Shown piece by piece: positions 7,701 to 18,000 of a stretch of DNA of 64,000 nucleotides; positions within the stretch are counted from its first letter, which is position 1, and every line of letters begins with the position of its first letter. The position numbers and the translations under genes are program-made. The notes beneath the pieces were generated by a model. It ran no database searches. It was not told the origin of the DNA and saw nothing but the letters and a program-made list of their open reading frames with translations. The stretch lies in NCBI GenBank assembly GCA_039621445.1, contig CP154956.1, forward strand, positions 97,840,406 to 97,904,405, read 5' to 3'. This DNA comes from Euglena gracilis (Eukaryota > Euglenida > Euglenophyceae > Euglenales).

Positions 7701-10700
7701 TTGGGGTACTTTTTGACTTCATTCACCAAATGCTCCAAATCACATTTCCGACATTTCCTCAAAATCCATTTCACAATCTTGGGGTCCAACTCCGAAATCG
7801 GGATGCTTTTGGACTTGGAATCCAAAACCGAAACGATTGTATTCCGTTGTGGGGCTGGCAATGCTTTTTCTTGAAAATCGGAACGGTACGTTTCCATGCC
7901 ATTGGGGACTTGAACTTGGGCAATGGAGAGCTTTTCCAAAATTCGCCTCCAATAACAATCTCCCCAATCCGGGCAAACCAAAACCATCCGGAGAGGTTCC
8001 ATGGCCACCTTGGTCAAAACTCGGTCAAGCACCGAAAAAGGTGGGTTCGCCCACAAAATGGAACTTTCCTTTTCTCCAATCCGACTCCAATCGTAGAAAA
8101 ATGCGTTGTTCGCCCGGGTACAATACCGAGACTCTTGGAAGTTTCTGTGATTTGCGAATAGGTCCACATCGATGTCAAAATCGTTGATTTCCAAACGAGA
8201 AAGAACTTCCTTTTTGACATTGGGGACAAGCGTGTAACTTTCCCTTTTGAAGAGTCGGTAAATCCGATGAATCCTTGAACCATCATTCTCCATCAAAGGA
8301 TACTTTTTTCCTTCCACGAGCAACTTGCAAGGGGGGGGTTGTGTCAAAAGACCACCCACTTTTTCATTGGTCAAAAAGTCCATGCCCAAAACGGCTTCAA
8401 AAGCGTTTGTTTGGATGACCAACGCCTCTTGCTTCAAAATGCTCTCCCCAAATTGGAGTGTGAGCTCGGCTGTCCCATCCGAAAAAATGACATCTCCATT
8501 TCCAACTTGGATGGGGACAACCATCGATCTCATGATGGCACCTGGTGGAACACATTTCCGGGCAATGGCACTTGTCGTTGCACCACTGTCGATGATGGCC
8601 TTGAGGGATGTCCCATTGATGGTCACATTGGTGATGAGGGATGTACCTTTCAAAATGTGGAGTGTGTCAATTTTCCTCTTTTTGGCTGAATCGGGTTGTT
8701 GTGTGGTGTTTTGTGAGGATGGGGGTGAACTTTTCTCCTTTGCTTTGGCTTTTCTTTCCTCTTTTTGTTTTGTCCAACATTTGTCCTCATAATGACCTTT
8801 CTTCCCACAAAACTTGCACCAAAGAGAAACAGAAAACTGAGGGGGTCCAGGTTGGTTGGGCTGACTTTGCACACCTTGCACATGGGAAAAACCCTTGCCT
8901 TTGCCCTTGCCTTTGGCAGGACCACTTCCTTTGCCTTTGGGGTAAACTCCTTTGCCTTTTCCTTTGCCTTGAACCTGGGAAAACCCTGAAGGCTTGGAAG
9001 ATGAAGAAACCTGGGAATCAACCATGGGCAAGTCTCCTTGGGATTTTTGTGGCTGGGGTGTTTCCTGGAGAGTATGCAGCGAAATTTTCTTTTGAAGATG
9101 ACGTTCCAACCAATCTTCTTGGGCCTTTTCCAGCAAGCAAACTTTCAAGTCCTCATACGTTTCTGCAGCCAATTCTGCATACCCTGGGACGTATGAGGCG
9201 TAGTAATTTGTGAATCCCAGGAATGCCCGCAGGGCTGTGACCGTTTTGGGTTCCTCCCATTTTTCCAAGGCCATCAGTTTCCCAGGTGCTGGTTTTCGTT
9301 GTCCACCACCGAGCACGTGTCCACAGAATTCAACCTCTTTCACGAAAAATTTGCATTTCTTGATGTCTGCCACGTGCTGCTGTTTTTTCAGTGCCTCCAT
9401 CACCCTTCTGATGTCCTTGTCGTGTTGTTCAAGGGTTTTGTCTTCTGACCCCTGCCATACGGTTCCTACGATTATGTCGTCCACGTAGGGATTTGCAATG
9501 TCCTGTACCTCCTCCAGGCTGTACTCAATCACCCTCTGGAAAATCGGTACACCGTTTTTCATTCCCATGACCACCACTCTCCACTGTTTTGTTCCCTTAG
9601 GTGTGCTGCAGCAGGTGTAGGGTCGGGACTCTGTTATCAGTGGCACCTGATGGAACGCGTCTTTGAGGTCCAGTACACTGTACATGGCCCGTTGTCCTTG
9701 TTGAACTAGGATGTCTTCTATCCTAGGGAGGGGATGGGCGTCTGTGATTGTTGCCTCGTTCAGTGCTCTGAAATCCACCACCCCTCTCCATTTTCCACCT
9801 TTTTTGGCCACCACGAACGTGGGGCTGGACCAGTCACTCCTCCCGTCTTCCACTTTCAGGTCCCTAACCCATTCGTCCACCATGTCGATGAGTGCCTGTC
9901 GGCGTTCTCCTGTCATGTGGATGGGTCTTTGCTTTTTTGCCACTGTTCCAGGTTTCAGTTCGATTTTCCCATAACCCAGTGGTCCGCGTTCTGGGGGGTC
10001 TGGGTAGATTTTGTCTCGCAAGACCACTCCTTCATAGTCCTGCCGCAGTTTTTTCACCAGTTCTGCCACCTTTTCGCCTTGTGTTTCCTGTCCTTCTGGC
10101 ACCACCACAACACCGTGAACCCTGTCAGATTTCTTTGCCGATTTCTGAAGTTGTCTTGCCAGAGTTTCCAGTGTTGTTTCGTCTTCAAACAGTTTTTCCT
10201 CGTCCTGGCCCGCTTCAGCAGGAATCAGCAAATTCATTGCCCGCACTGCCGAAATGTTTTTCTGAAGTTGGTGTATTTTCCGTTCCCTGTGTTTTTGTTC
10301 CTTCAGCTGGTGCCAACTGGACAGGAGCCGCAGTGGTTCACCTATGAGGGCCAATGATTGTAGGTGTGGGAAAACCCCCAGTTGGTGTTGTTCCATCCAC
10401 GGATACCCGAGGATGGCATCCACTTGGATGTCGGCGTCATGGAACGTTCCAATGGTGGACCATTCCCTTGTTCTGTCCGTGTTGTGCACCCGTGATGAAA
10501 ACTGCAGTTCCAGTGTGACTTCGTGTAGTCCTCCTTCCATCCTTGTTCCGTCCGCTGTGATCAGGGCCAAGGGTTTTTGTGAACGTCTGAAAGTTTGTTG
10601 GGGAATCAGGTTCTTTTTCACCAGGTTTGCCTGTGCTCCCGTGTCAATCAGGGCCTGTAGGAACATTTTTTTGCCGTCTGGCAACACAGCTCGGACTTCG

Positions 10701-11191
10701 ATGAGGAGTTGTTTTGCTTTCTTTCTGTTGATGACCTGCCCCAGCAGGAGTTTGGACACCGGTTCACACAGTCGTTTTGGAAGCCGAATGTTTTGGTCTG
10801 GTTCTGTTTTGTCAGTTGAATCTGGGTTTGGCTGTTGACCTGTCAGTTCTGGGCTGGGCTGTGAGAGCATGTTTTGTCGTGCAGTCTGGGCAGGGCTGGG
10901 CTGCTGCAGCGGTTGTTGCCGCGCGGCCTGGGCTTGGCTAGTTTGCCGTAGCCGTTCGTGGAACCCCGCCAGGTCCTGAATCAGTTGTTCTGGGATCCTG
11001 AATTTTTTGAAGGCTGGAATGTTGTGTTTGTTGCTGAGTTTCACCAGGTGACCACCACCGTTCGGGTCCAGGTTCTTGCACGTTTTTCCCGTCACACCGT
11101 TTTGCTGGTACCTGCAGGATGTCAGGGCTGCCCCAGATTTGTGTTGGTTTTTTGTAACCCCAGTCTGTGTATTGACAGTAATCCACGTCAA
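7640..11191 (-). CDS. In-frame chimera: family A protease-RT fused to family B-like Gag-protease-Dam
   Basis: A single open frame of 1,183 residues. Residues 1 to about 675 are family A: remnant of the C5-methyltransferase end, Gln-rich linker, protease (DTGAQANLV), and RT fingers/palm with NPYVDDIIVG (nt about 9465-9490) to the thumb motif GFTNYYASYV. At about nt 9163 it switches, without loss of frame, to a family B-like sequence: end of Gag (QEDWLERHLQKK), Gly/Lys-rich tract, zinc knuckle CKFCGKKGHYEDKC, a second protease (IDSGATTSA), and a Dam-like domain with LWANPPFS. The B part aligns with residues about 215-690 of the intact element at 15014-20953. The last about 20 residues are unrelated. 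RNase H and integrase are missing, so this cannot be a complete Pol. It most likely arose by template switching or recombination. Confidence 0.85.
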   Translation of the reverse strand: MTWITVNTQTGVTKNQHKSGAALTSCRYQQNGVTGKTCKNLDPNGGGHLVKLSNKHNIPAFKKFRIPEQLIQDLAGFHERLRQTSQAQAARQQPLQQPSPAQTARQNMLSQPSPELTGQQPNPDSTDKTEPDQNIRLPKRLCEPVSKLLLGQVINRKKAKQLLIEVRAVLPDGKKMFLQALIDTGAQANLVKKNLIPQQTFRRSQKPLALITADGTRMEGGLHEVTLELQFSSRVHNTDRTREWSTIGTFHDADIQVDAILGYPWMEQHQLGVFPHLQSLALIGEPLRLLSSWHQLKEQKHRERKIHQLQKNISAVRAMNLLIPAEAGQDEEKLFEDETTLETLARQLQKSAKKSDRVHGVVVVPEGQETQGEKVAELVKKLRQDYEGVVLRDKIYPDPPERGPLGYGKIELKPGTVAKKQRPIHMTGERRQALIDMVDEWVRDLKVEDGRSDWSSPTFVVAKKGGKWRGVVDFRALNEATITDAHPLPRIEDILVQQGQRAMYSVLDLKDAFHQVPLITESRPYTCCSTPKGTKQWRVVVMGMKNGVPIFQRVIEYSLEEVQDIANPYVDDIIVGTVWQGSEDKTLEQHDKDIRRVMEALKKQQHVADIKKCKFFVKEVEFCGHVLGGGQRKPAPGKLMALEKWEEPKTVTALRAFLGFTNYYASYVPGYAELAAETYEDLKVCLLEKAQEDWLERHLQKKISLHTLQETPQPQKSQGDLPMVDSQVSSSSKPSGFSQVQGKGKGKGVYPKGKGSGPAKGKGKGKGFSHVQGVQSQPNQPGPPQFSVSLWCKFCGKKGHYEDKCWTKQKEERKAKAKEKSSPPSSQNTTQQPDSAKKRKIDTLHILKGTSLITNVTINGTSLKAIIDSGATTSAIARKCVPPGAIMRSMVVPIQVGNGDVIFSDGTAELTLQFGESILKQEALVIQTNAFEAVLGMDFLTNEKVGGLLTQPPPCKLLVEGKKYPLMENDGSRIHRIYRLFKRESYTLVPNVKKEVLSRLEINDFDIDVDLFANHRNFQESRYCTRANNAFFYDWSRIGEKESSILWANPPFSVLDRVLTKVAMEPLRMVLVCPDWGDCYWRRILEKLSIAQVQVPNGMETYRSDFQEKALPAPQRNTIVSVLDSKSKSIPISELDPKIVKWILRKCRKCDLEHLVNEVKKYPKVRNANAATPSPFWWQRRGL

Positions 11192-11477
11192 TGTACGGGT
11201 ACGGTTTCATGTAATCTCGTTTTCCCAGGTATCCGTACCTTGGGTTTTCCAACCACCATTTCTGCGGCTGCAGAAATTCCACAATTTCCAGGGCTTTCTT
11301 TGCAAGACTGTCTCCCTTTTCCAGGTTTCTGGGTCTTGTCGTCAGGGCAATGCTGAATTCTGTGCAGGGAACTCCACAAACCACCGTGTGGAATTCGCCA
11401 GGTTTGAAATGTTTTCTGAAGTCCCAGTCCAGTACGTCCACCTGGTAATCCGCCTTCCACCTGGGGTCTGAATCCAC
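10938..11477 (-). pseudogene. Family A C5 cytosine methyltransferase, copy 2 (broken)
   Basis: Carries the same motifs as copy 1 (GVPCTEFS with the catalytic Pro-Cys, WLENPRYG, DYCQYTDWGYKKP). The frame is broken on both sides: a 2-bp CT insertion near 11478 separates motif I (DLFCGTKS, in the 11342-12199 frame) from the rest, and one extra T in a T-run near 11085 puts the following linker and protease in a different frame (the 7640-11191 ORF). It could not give a full-length methyltransferase without frameshifting. Confidence 0.75.
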
Positions 11478-12199
11478 TGTCTCACCACCTCGAAACCCAT
11501 TTTTTCATACACCTTGCTGACCGATTTTGTTCCACAGAACAGGTCCAGCATTTTTGGTTTTGGTTTTTCTGCTGTGGCCCATTCTGGTGTCGCTGTGGCT
11601 GCCTCCTGCAGTTTTCTGATGTGTTTCTGTGGTTTTTCCATCCCCAAGTCGGTTTTTTGTTCACCACCCTCCACCTCGTCCTCCACTGGCGGGTACTCGT
11701 GGGCTGTGCCGAACCTCACCTTGGATGTCGGGTGTAGGGGGGTGAAATGTTTGTAGAAACCTGGTAGGTACTTGCACCGTGTTTTGTGTCCGCATACCAA
11801 AAACACTTCCACAGGCCACGGTGTATTCCTGCAGTTCTTGTCACCCTGTCCGAACAGTTTTGTTCCCGCTGGGATGAACATTGACATCACTGCCAGTTTT
11901 TTGATTTCCCTGTACCATCGTCTGTGGACCCATCTTGGTACCATGAGAAGTGCGTGGGCCTCGTCTGTTTGAATTTTCTTCACCACCTGTGAAATTTTGC
12001 TGAATGGGGGGTTCATCCACAGCAGTTTTCCGTGCCAGTTTTTTTCAAAGGCGTCAGCTCCGTCTGGGCTGCTCGATCCCCACCATTGCGGGAATCTTTT
12101 GTTTTTTTCCGTTGCAAAGGCATCCAGCTGGGGCTGGACCCCGAAGTGTGAGAGAATTTCTGTCATTTTTTCTTCCTTCACGTGGTAGTTTTCAGACAC
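11342..12199 (-). CDS. Family A Dam-like domain, copy 2 (intact), with start of the C5-MTase
   Basis: Open frame of 285 residues. It contains QLDAFATEKNKRFPQWW, then KLLWMNPPFSKISQVV (catalytic-type N-P-P-F near nt 12010), then ALLMVPRW and a region with VEVFLVCGHKTRCKYLPGF, ending just after methyltransferase motif I (DLFCGTKS). Copy 1 is frameshifted in the middle of this domain, so this copy shows its intact form. Expected family activity is N6-adenine methylation; the fold assignment rests on the motif and on similarity of layout to Dam domains of DIRS-type retroelements. Upstream it is separated from Gag by a frame change around 12200-12430. Confidence 0.75.
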   Translation of the reverse strand: MSENYHVKEEKMTEILSHFGVQPQLDAFATEKNKRFPQWWGSSSPDGADAFEKNWHGKLLWMNPPFSKISQVVKKIQTDEAHALLMVPRWVHRRWYREIKKLAVMSMFIPAGTKLFGQGDKNCRNTPWPVEVFLVCGHKTRCKYLPGFYKHFTPLHPTSKVRFGTAHEYPPVEDEVEGGEQKTDLGMEKPQKHIRKLQEAATATPEWATAEKPKPKMLDLFCGTKSVSKVYEKMGFEVVRQWIQTPGGRRITRWTYWTGTSENISNLANSTRWFVEFPAQNSALP

Positions 12200-12433
12200 C
12201 CACCGTGAAGCTGCTCTGCCGAACCTGCAGCTGACCTGTTCCCTTTTCGGTTCTGGGCTGTGGAGTCGTTTTTTTGTCAGGATGTTTTTCTTTTGGGGTT
12301 TTTTCTTACCTCCCTTACCCAGTGTGTATGACCGCTGCGGCTCTGGACCTGGTTCCCTTGTTTTGTTTGGTTGTTTCGGTTGTGTCTGCAGAGAGTCGCC
12401 CCTCTCGTCCCCTACCCTCAGGCCGCAGCCCCT

Positions 12434-13072
12434 TCACTTCCGTTCTGTGTTTTGAACTGGCTGCCAGCGATTGCTGGAAGATGCTTCTGCCTTTGGCTGT
12501 CCCTGTGGCTGGTTGGCTGGCTCCTGTGAATTGGTTTGCTGTGTCTGTGGTTCGGTTTTCGTTGCTGCTGGCTGTGGCTGTGGCTGCCCTTTGCCTTTTC
12601 CTTTCCCGCTCCCCTTCCCAGAATTGTATCCTTTCCCAGAGTTGTATCCCTTTCCTGAATCGTAGCCTTTGCCGTAATTCTGATTCCAGTTCTGGTTCCA
12701 GTTTTGGGTTGAACCCCAGTTTTGACCTTTCCCCTTTCCTTTGCCTTTGCCCCAGTCGTTCTGTCCCCAGTCTGACCAGTTGGTGTTCCGTCCCTGGCCA
12801 GGCTGTTCTGAAACTGCCATGGGCATCTGCTGGCGTGGAGAAGGGGGTCTGGGTTTTTCGGGTGTTGGGGTTCGAGGTCCAGGGGAGTTGGGTCGGGATC
12901 TGGAAGGTGGTGTCCGACTTCTGGATTTTGTTTTCTCCTCCTCCTTGACTTCCCTGACGTAACCCCTGCGGTCCATCGACCGTGACCTGTTTTCACGAAG
13001 TTGGTTCTGCCAGCCGTTGTACCCCCTACCCAGGGAGTCTGACTGTTGTTGGCACCTGAGTTCGGTTTCCAC
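12434..13072 (-). pseudogene. Family A Gag tail (Gly/Lys-rich), copy 2
   Basis: Equivalent of 2605-3250 in copy 1: an Arg/Ser-rich stretch (SRSRTPPSRSRPNSPG), then GKGYNSGKG and GKGKGKG low complexity. It lacks about four codons present in the copy 1 NQNQNWNQN tract. The frame is separated from the capsid by indels near 13150 and 13210, so copy 2 Gag is not a single ORF. Confidence 0.65.
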
Positions 13073-13180
13073 CCGTTGGAACAGTTCGTCCAGAGTCAGT
13101 TTGGCCTGTACCTGTGTGAAATGTGGCTTGTGTCCAGTCAGCAGCGTTAACCGTTTTTCATGAGGAGCAGTTCAGCAGCT

Positions 13181-14306
13181 CTACTGTTGTGCAGTTGGAT
13201 CTTGAAGTTTTTGACCGTCTCGTGCCACCTGAAAATTCTCACTTGTACCCACAGTTGCTGCCACCAGGTCACGAACGTCTTCCGTTGTTGCATCTGGGAC
13301 GTTTGTAATGTTCGTGACCCCCTTCAGTTTCAGTGTCGGTCTGTCCTGATTTCTGCGGTCCTGTTCCCTGATGCAGCTTCTGCGTTGCGTTTCAGGCATT
13401 TTTTCAGCCACCAGGTTGTAAGCGTCTTCCTCTGATGGATTTTCCAGCCTGCTGTAGAGGAGTTTGAAATGGGCCTCAAACTCCCTCCACGCTTCCAGTG
13501 TCAGTTTTCCTTCCGTTTTTGGTCTCAGGTTTTTCAGTTCGTCTTTGATGGCTGATTGTGTGTCTCCACCGTATTTCTGGCACATCCAGTTCCAAAATTC
13601 CTGGTATTTTATTTTTCTCACCGCGTTCCTGTCTGCGTTGTAGTTCCAGTTTGCTGGCACTGTCCAGGCTGCCCTCCAGCAGTGACAGTTTCAGGTCGTC
13701 GGTCAGGGACCCCTGACCGGCTGACACACGTTGCAGGTACATTGGAAATTTCACGGCAAAATCTGCGAAATTCCCCTGCAGTGTTGGTCTTACCAGGTCT
13801 TTTGTCATTGCCGCGCCCACTGGACCCAGCAGCAGCCCGAAGGATGCTGCCGGGGCCGTTGCCACGGGTGCCACCACTGTTTCCTCTCCTATGTGGTGGA
13901 TGGCAGTTTGGGTAGACCCCATCTGGGGTCCCACCGAGGTTGTTGTGGCTGTGTTCTGAGTTTCGGTTTCGTCTGCCCACATGAACAAGCCCCGAGTCCG
14001 GGACTGTGGGTTTTGCTGTGTCGTCACTGGCTGTTGAGTCTGCTGAGTCGGCTGGGGTTGAGTTGACTGTGGTACTGGGCTTGTCGGGTTTGTCACAAGT
14101 GCTGGGCTGGTCGGGACTGCAGTCGGCCGTTGTTCTGTCTGTCGAGTCAGTTGGGCGATTAATGGTGTCAAGACAGTTTTTAGTTCTTGCTGGATGAGCT
14201 GCCCCACCAGGGAAGCCGGGTTAACGGTCCCCAGTGCTGCAGCTCCTCCTTCCGTTTTTGGGTGTGGTGTTTCGTCCCCCCACTGCTGGCTGCTCTGGCT
14301 GAACAT
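13181..14306 (-). pseudogene. Family A Gag linker and capsid, copy 2 (frameshifted)
   Basis: Two overlapping frames cover one protein: 14306-13476 encodes the Pro/Gln-rich linker and the first half of the capsid (FPMYLQRVSAGQGSLTDD); 13660-13181 encodes the second half (FWNWMCQKYGGDTQSAI to RRSCIREQDRRN). The break is one extra T in a T-run near 13615. Upstream, at 14380, the protein is interrupted by the family B 5' LTR. Confidence 0.7.
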
Positions 14307-14375
14307 ACCTGTCAGGGGTTGTGGGGTCCCCGTCCCCGTTTGACAGGCCTGGGGTTCTGGGGTCCCCGTCCCTTG

Positions 14376-14380
14376 GTTTC
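14376..14380. repeat. Target-site duplication, left copy (GTTTC)
   Basis: The five bases before the family B 5' LTR are gtttc, and the same five follow the 3' LTR at 21431-21435. Family A copy 1 (about 4560) has a single gtttc in the uninterrupted sequence cttggtttcctgcg, which confirms the duplication. Confidence 0.95.
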
Positions 14381-14571
14381 TGCGGACTATTTACTAACCG
14401 CCTGAACCGAACTTTGTATTCCTAATTCGAACCTTTCCTCCTGTGCAGACTGCTGGCTCTGGTTATGTCTTTACATTGATTGTGTTACGTCTTTGGGGAC
14501 AATTGGGATATCAAGAAAAATTGGGAATCCGAGGATTTCAATAAAAACAAAAGAATATTCTGAGACGTCCA
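14381..14571 (+). repeat. Family B 5' LTR
   Basis: 191 bp starting TGCGGACTATTT and ending GACGTCCA (TG...CA), the same as 21240-21430. An AATAAAAACAAAAG-like A-rich stretch near the 3' end (about 14540-14555) could serve in RNA 3' end formation; that is inference. Confidence 0.95.
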
Positions 14572-15013
14572 AAGTTGGTCGCAGAGGTTTGTTGTTCCAA
14601 TCGTCCAAGACGTCTTCGAGGAGATTCAACATTGTTTCACTGGTTACTGAAGTTCCAGAAGTTGGTGTTCCTGAAGGCAAGGTTAACCGAGTTGCTGGTA
14701 CAGAACAACACCTTCAACAGGAAGTTGACATTGAGGCTGTGGTGAACAAGTTCACAGTGGAGAGTTTGTCAACAGTTGTTGTATTGGTTACCTGGTTGAG
14801 GAAGTTGTAAGTGGTGCTGTTCACCTTGCTGTCCAGAACAAGATCCTGGTTGAGGCAAGATCTTCATCATCTTGCTGACCTGGTCCTGAACCCAGTGGTT
14901 GGTTTTCTGTTCTGGTTTCTTCAGTTTTTGTTTGTTTTTTGGGTTGGCCAGTGTTTCTGTTTCTCCCAGTTTTCAGAGCCAGTGGTTGAGTTTTTTGAAA
15001 GTGATCTGCAGAA
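14572..15013 (+). promoter_or_regulatory. Family B leader with probable primer binding site
   Basis: Untranslated region between the 5' LTR and the Gag-Pol ATG. Four bases after the LTR a TGGTCGCAGAGG stretch begins (14576-14587). Primer sites complementary to a tRNA 3' end start with TGG; this one differs by one base from the TGGTAGCAGAGG expected for eukaryotic initiator tRNA-Met. No other gene is seen. The ATG at 15014 is preceded by gcagaa and begins the long ORF. Confidence 0.55.
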
Positions 15014-18000
15014 ATGTCCTCCATTGAAGATTTGGAAAGAAGGTTGCAGGAATTGGAAATCAAATCAGCCAGCAGCAGTCAGTCTGTGTTTACCCCTGTG
15101 AACCCCATCACCCAGGCTGAAACATTTCTGAAGCAAATTGTGGAACCAAATTCCAGCAACCCCAGCCAAAGTTCAACCCAAAGTTCAAGATTACCCCCTG
15201 TGAAATTGCCAGAGTTTGATGGTGCAAATTGGCCTGAGTTTTTGAAAGATTTTGGCAGATGGTTGAGGTTGACTGGTGCAGTTGCATTTGGAAATGTCCA
15301 GAAAAAGGATTGGCTGTTGGAATGTTGCACCCCCAAGGTGAAAAAACTGGTTGAAAAAGTGATGGATGAGAATGATGATTTTGAAAAAGTGCTGTTGGAA
15401 ATTGCAAATTTGTTCCCAACACTGGAAAATGACATGACTTTGAGGTCTGCCATTGACAAATTGCCAGCACTTTCCCAGAACCCTGAACCCCAAGACATCA
15501 AAAAACTTTTCATTGAATTGGACAATTTGATGGCCAGGCTGAGCCCTCAGGCCATGAGTGAACAAGAAAAGTTTTTGGTGTTGCTGAGGAAATTACACCC
15601 CAGAATGTATGCAGACATCAGGGCAGACAGATTTTACAAACATCGTTCTGAGACATTCACAGATTTGAGAAAAACAATTTTGGAAAAAAGTTCTGAAGAT
15701 TGGTTGGAGAGGAATTTGCTGAAAAAAGAAAATCTCAGACCATTGATTGAAAGACCCCCTGATCAATCTGAAAAAGTTGGTGAAAATGTCCCAGAATCTG
15801 GAAAAGGTGGAAAATCTGGTGGAAAAGGAAAAGGCAAAGGAAAGGGCAAAGGCAAGGGTGAAAGAAAAGTTGATGACACCCCAGCCCCACGATTTGGAGC
15901 CACAATTTTCTGTCGATTTTGTCACAAAAAAGGGCATTATGAAGACAGATGTTGGTCAAAAGAAAAGTTTGAGAAAAAGAAGGCAGCAGCCCAGAAGGGG
16001 GCAGGCAAAGGGACCCCTTCGGTTCAACCCCAGGGAGTGCAAACCCAGGTTACCCCCCAGGGTGAGAACCCCAAAAAGAGAAAAGCTGATGCTTTGCAGT
16101 TGCTCCAGATGGTGTGTAAAACTTATCTTTTGCCAGTAAAGGTTTATGGAAAGGAAATTCAAGCTATTTTGGACACTGGGGCCACCATAACTGCAGTTTC
16201 TAAGAAATGTGTTCCAGAGAATAAAATTCAACGGAGTGCTGCGGTACCCCTGCAGATCGGCAACGGGGAGTACATTTTTTCCGAAGGAGTGTGTGAGGTG
16301 AGTTTGGAGTTGGGGCGAAAAACACTAAGACTTAAAGCGGTTGTGGTTGAAACAAATGCCTTCGAGGCAGTTTTGGGGACTGACTTTACTGAAAGTGAGT
16401 TTTTTGGAGGGTTGTTGACCAGACCCCCCAGAATCATCATTGATGGTGAGGAGTTTTTACTTCAGAGCCATGATGGGGACCACACCATCAAAAGAATTTT
16501 CAGACTTTTCAAGACAGAAAGCTACACTTTGGTGAAGCCAGTGAAGTCAAAAGCTTTGGATGAATTGAAGATTTCTGAGGGTCAGATTTGCATTGATCTT
16601 TTTGCAAACCACCTGAACCACACCCAGTCTTTGTACATGACAAAAGGGAATTCAGCCTACAGGTATTCATGGGAAAGGTTGTTGTGTGACATTGGTGCTT
16701 CCAAGTTTCTGTGGGCAAACCCCCCCTTCAGCCAACTAAGCAAAGTGGTGACAACGTTGTGCATTGAAGAAACAAAAATGGTTCTGGTGCACCCAGACTG
16801 GGTGGACCAGTACTGGTCCCCCCTGCTGGAAAGGGTGACTGTGGCCAGGGTGAAAATTTCAAGTGGGGTTCCCTTGTTTGTGGGTGACAGGTGCAAAAAG
16901 GTGCTGCCCTCCCCCCTGTGGAACACTTTTGTGAGTGTGGTGGACACTGTGCAATTCAAAGTGCATTTTGAGCTTTTGGACCCCAAAATTGTCAGTTGGC
17001 TCAGAAAAGTTTCAAGGAATTGGAGTTTGGATGAACTGAGAGGTGAGATCAGGAAGTATCCCACAGTGGATGATGGAATTCAAGTGGATATCCCAGATGT
17101 TCCTGATGTTCCCCCCCTGCAGCAGGCAACTCAGCCTGCCAGCCCACCTGCAGACAAGCAAGTTTTTGAAAGTCCAAGTTTTCCTTTGGAGAATGTTCCA
17201 CCCAAGGAATCAGATGAAAAAGTGAAAGAATGGTTGGACAATGTGGTGGTGTTTGAACCAATGAATGAGCATGAAAACATCAATTTTTTGGCTGAGTTGA
17301 CCAAGGACATTGAAAGTGAGCTGAGTCTTTTTCAGGAGGTGAGAAAAGATGTGGAGGTGATGTTTTTCCAGCTGGCCCAGCCTGTGGAAGATGTTCAGTT
17401 TGCAAAACCTGTGAAAACTCCCAAGGCAACAATCAAGATGGATGAACTCAAAAGCATTTCCCAAGTTTTGCATGAAAAGATTTGGACTTTGGAGGCCCAG
17501 AAAAAGGCTGATGAAAAAAGCAGCAAATTGTTTACTGAGAATCTGAGTGGAGAGTTTGAAAAAGAAGTTGAGAAATTCAGAGACCACCCCAGGTTGTATG
17601 AGCTTTTGGTGAAATTTTCTGATGTTTTTGGACCATTGCCTACAATTTCTGAGTCCTCCCCCCTGCCAGTTTTGATGGACATTGAGCTAAAGCCTGAATG
17701 GGAAGGTAAACCCCTAAGGCAAAAGTGTTGGCCCATGCCCCAGGAGGATGAAAAAGAAATTGACCTTCAGTGTGAAGAATTGCTAAAGTCAGGGTTGATT
17801 GAGCAGTTCCCAGTTGGTGAAATCCCCCAGGTGTGCAGCCCCACATTTTTGGTGGACAAAAAAGGGTCAAGTACCAGAAGGATGGTCATCCATTATGGAA
17901 AATTGAATGCCAGAAGCAAGGCACATGCAGGTTATTTGCCAAGCATGGAGGTTTTGATTGAAAGTTTGGCCAAATGTCGCTGGAAAAGTACCCTGGACAT

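Noticed and set aside
8325-8792. Plus-strand frames over 7.7-9.2 kb.
   Set aside because: Antisense shadows of the B-like part of the chimeric ORF.
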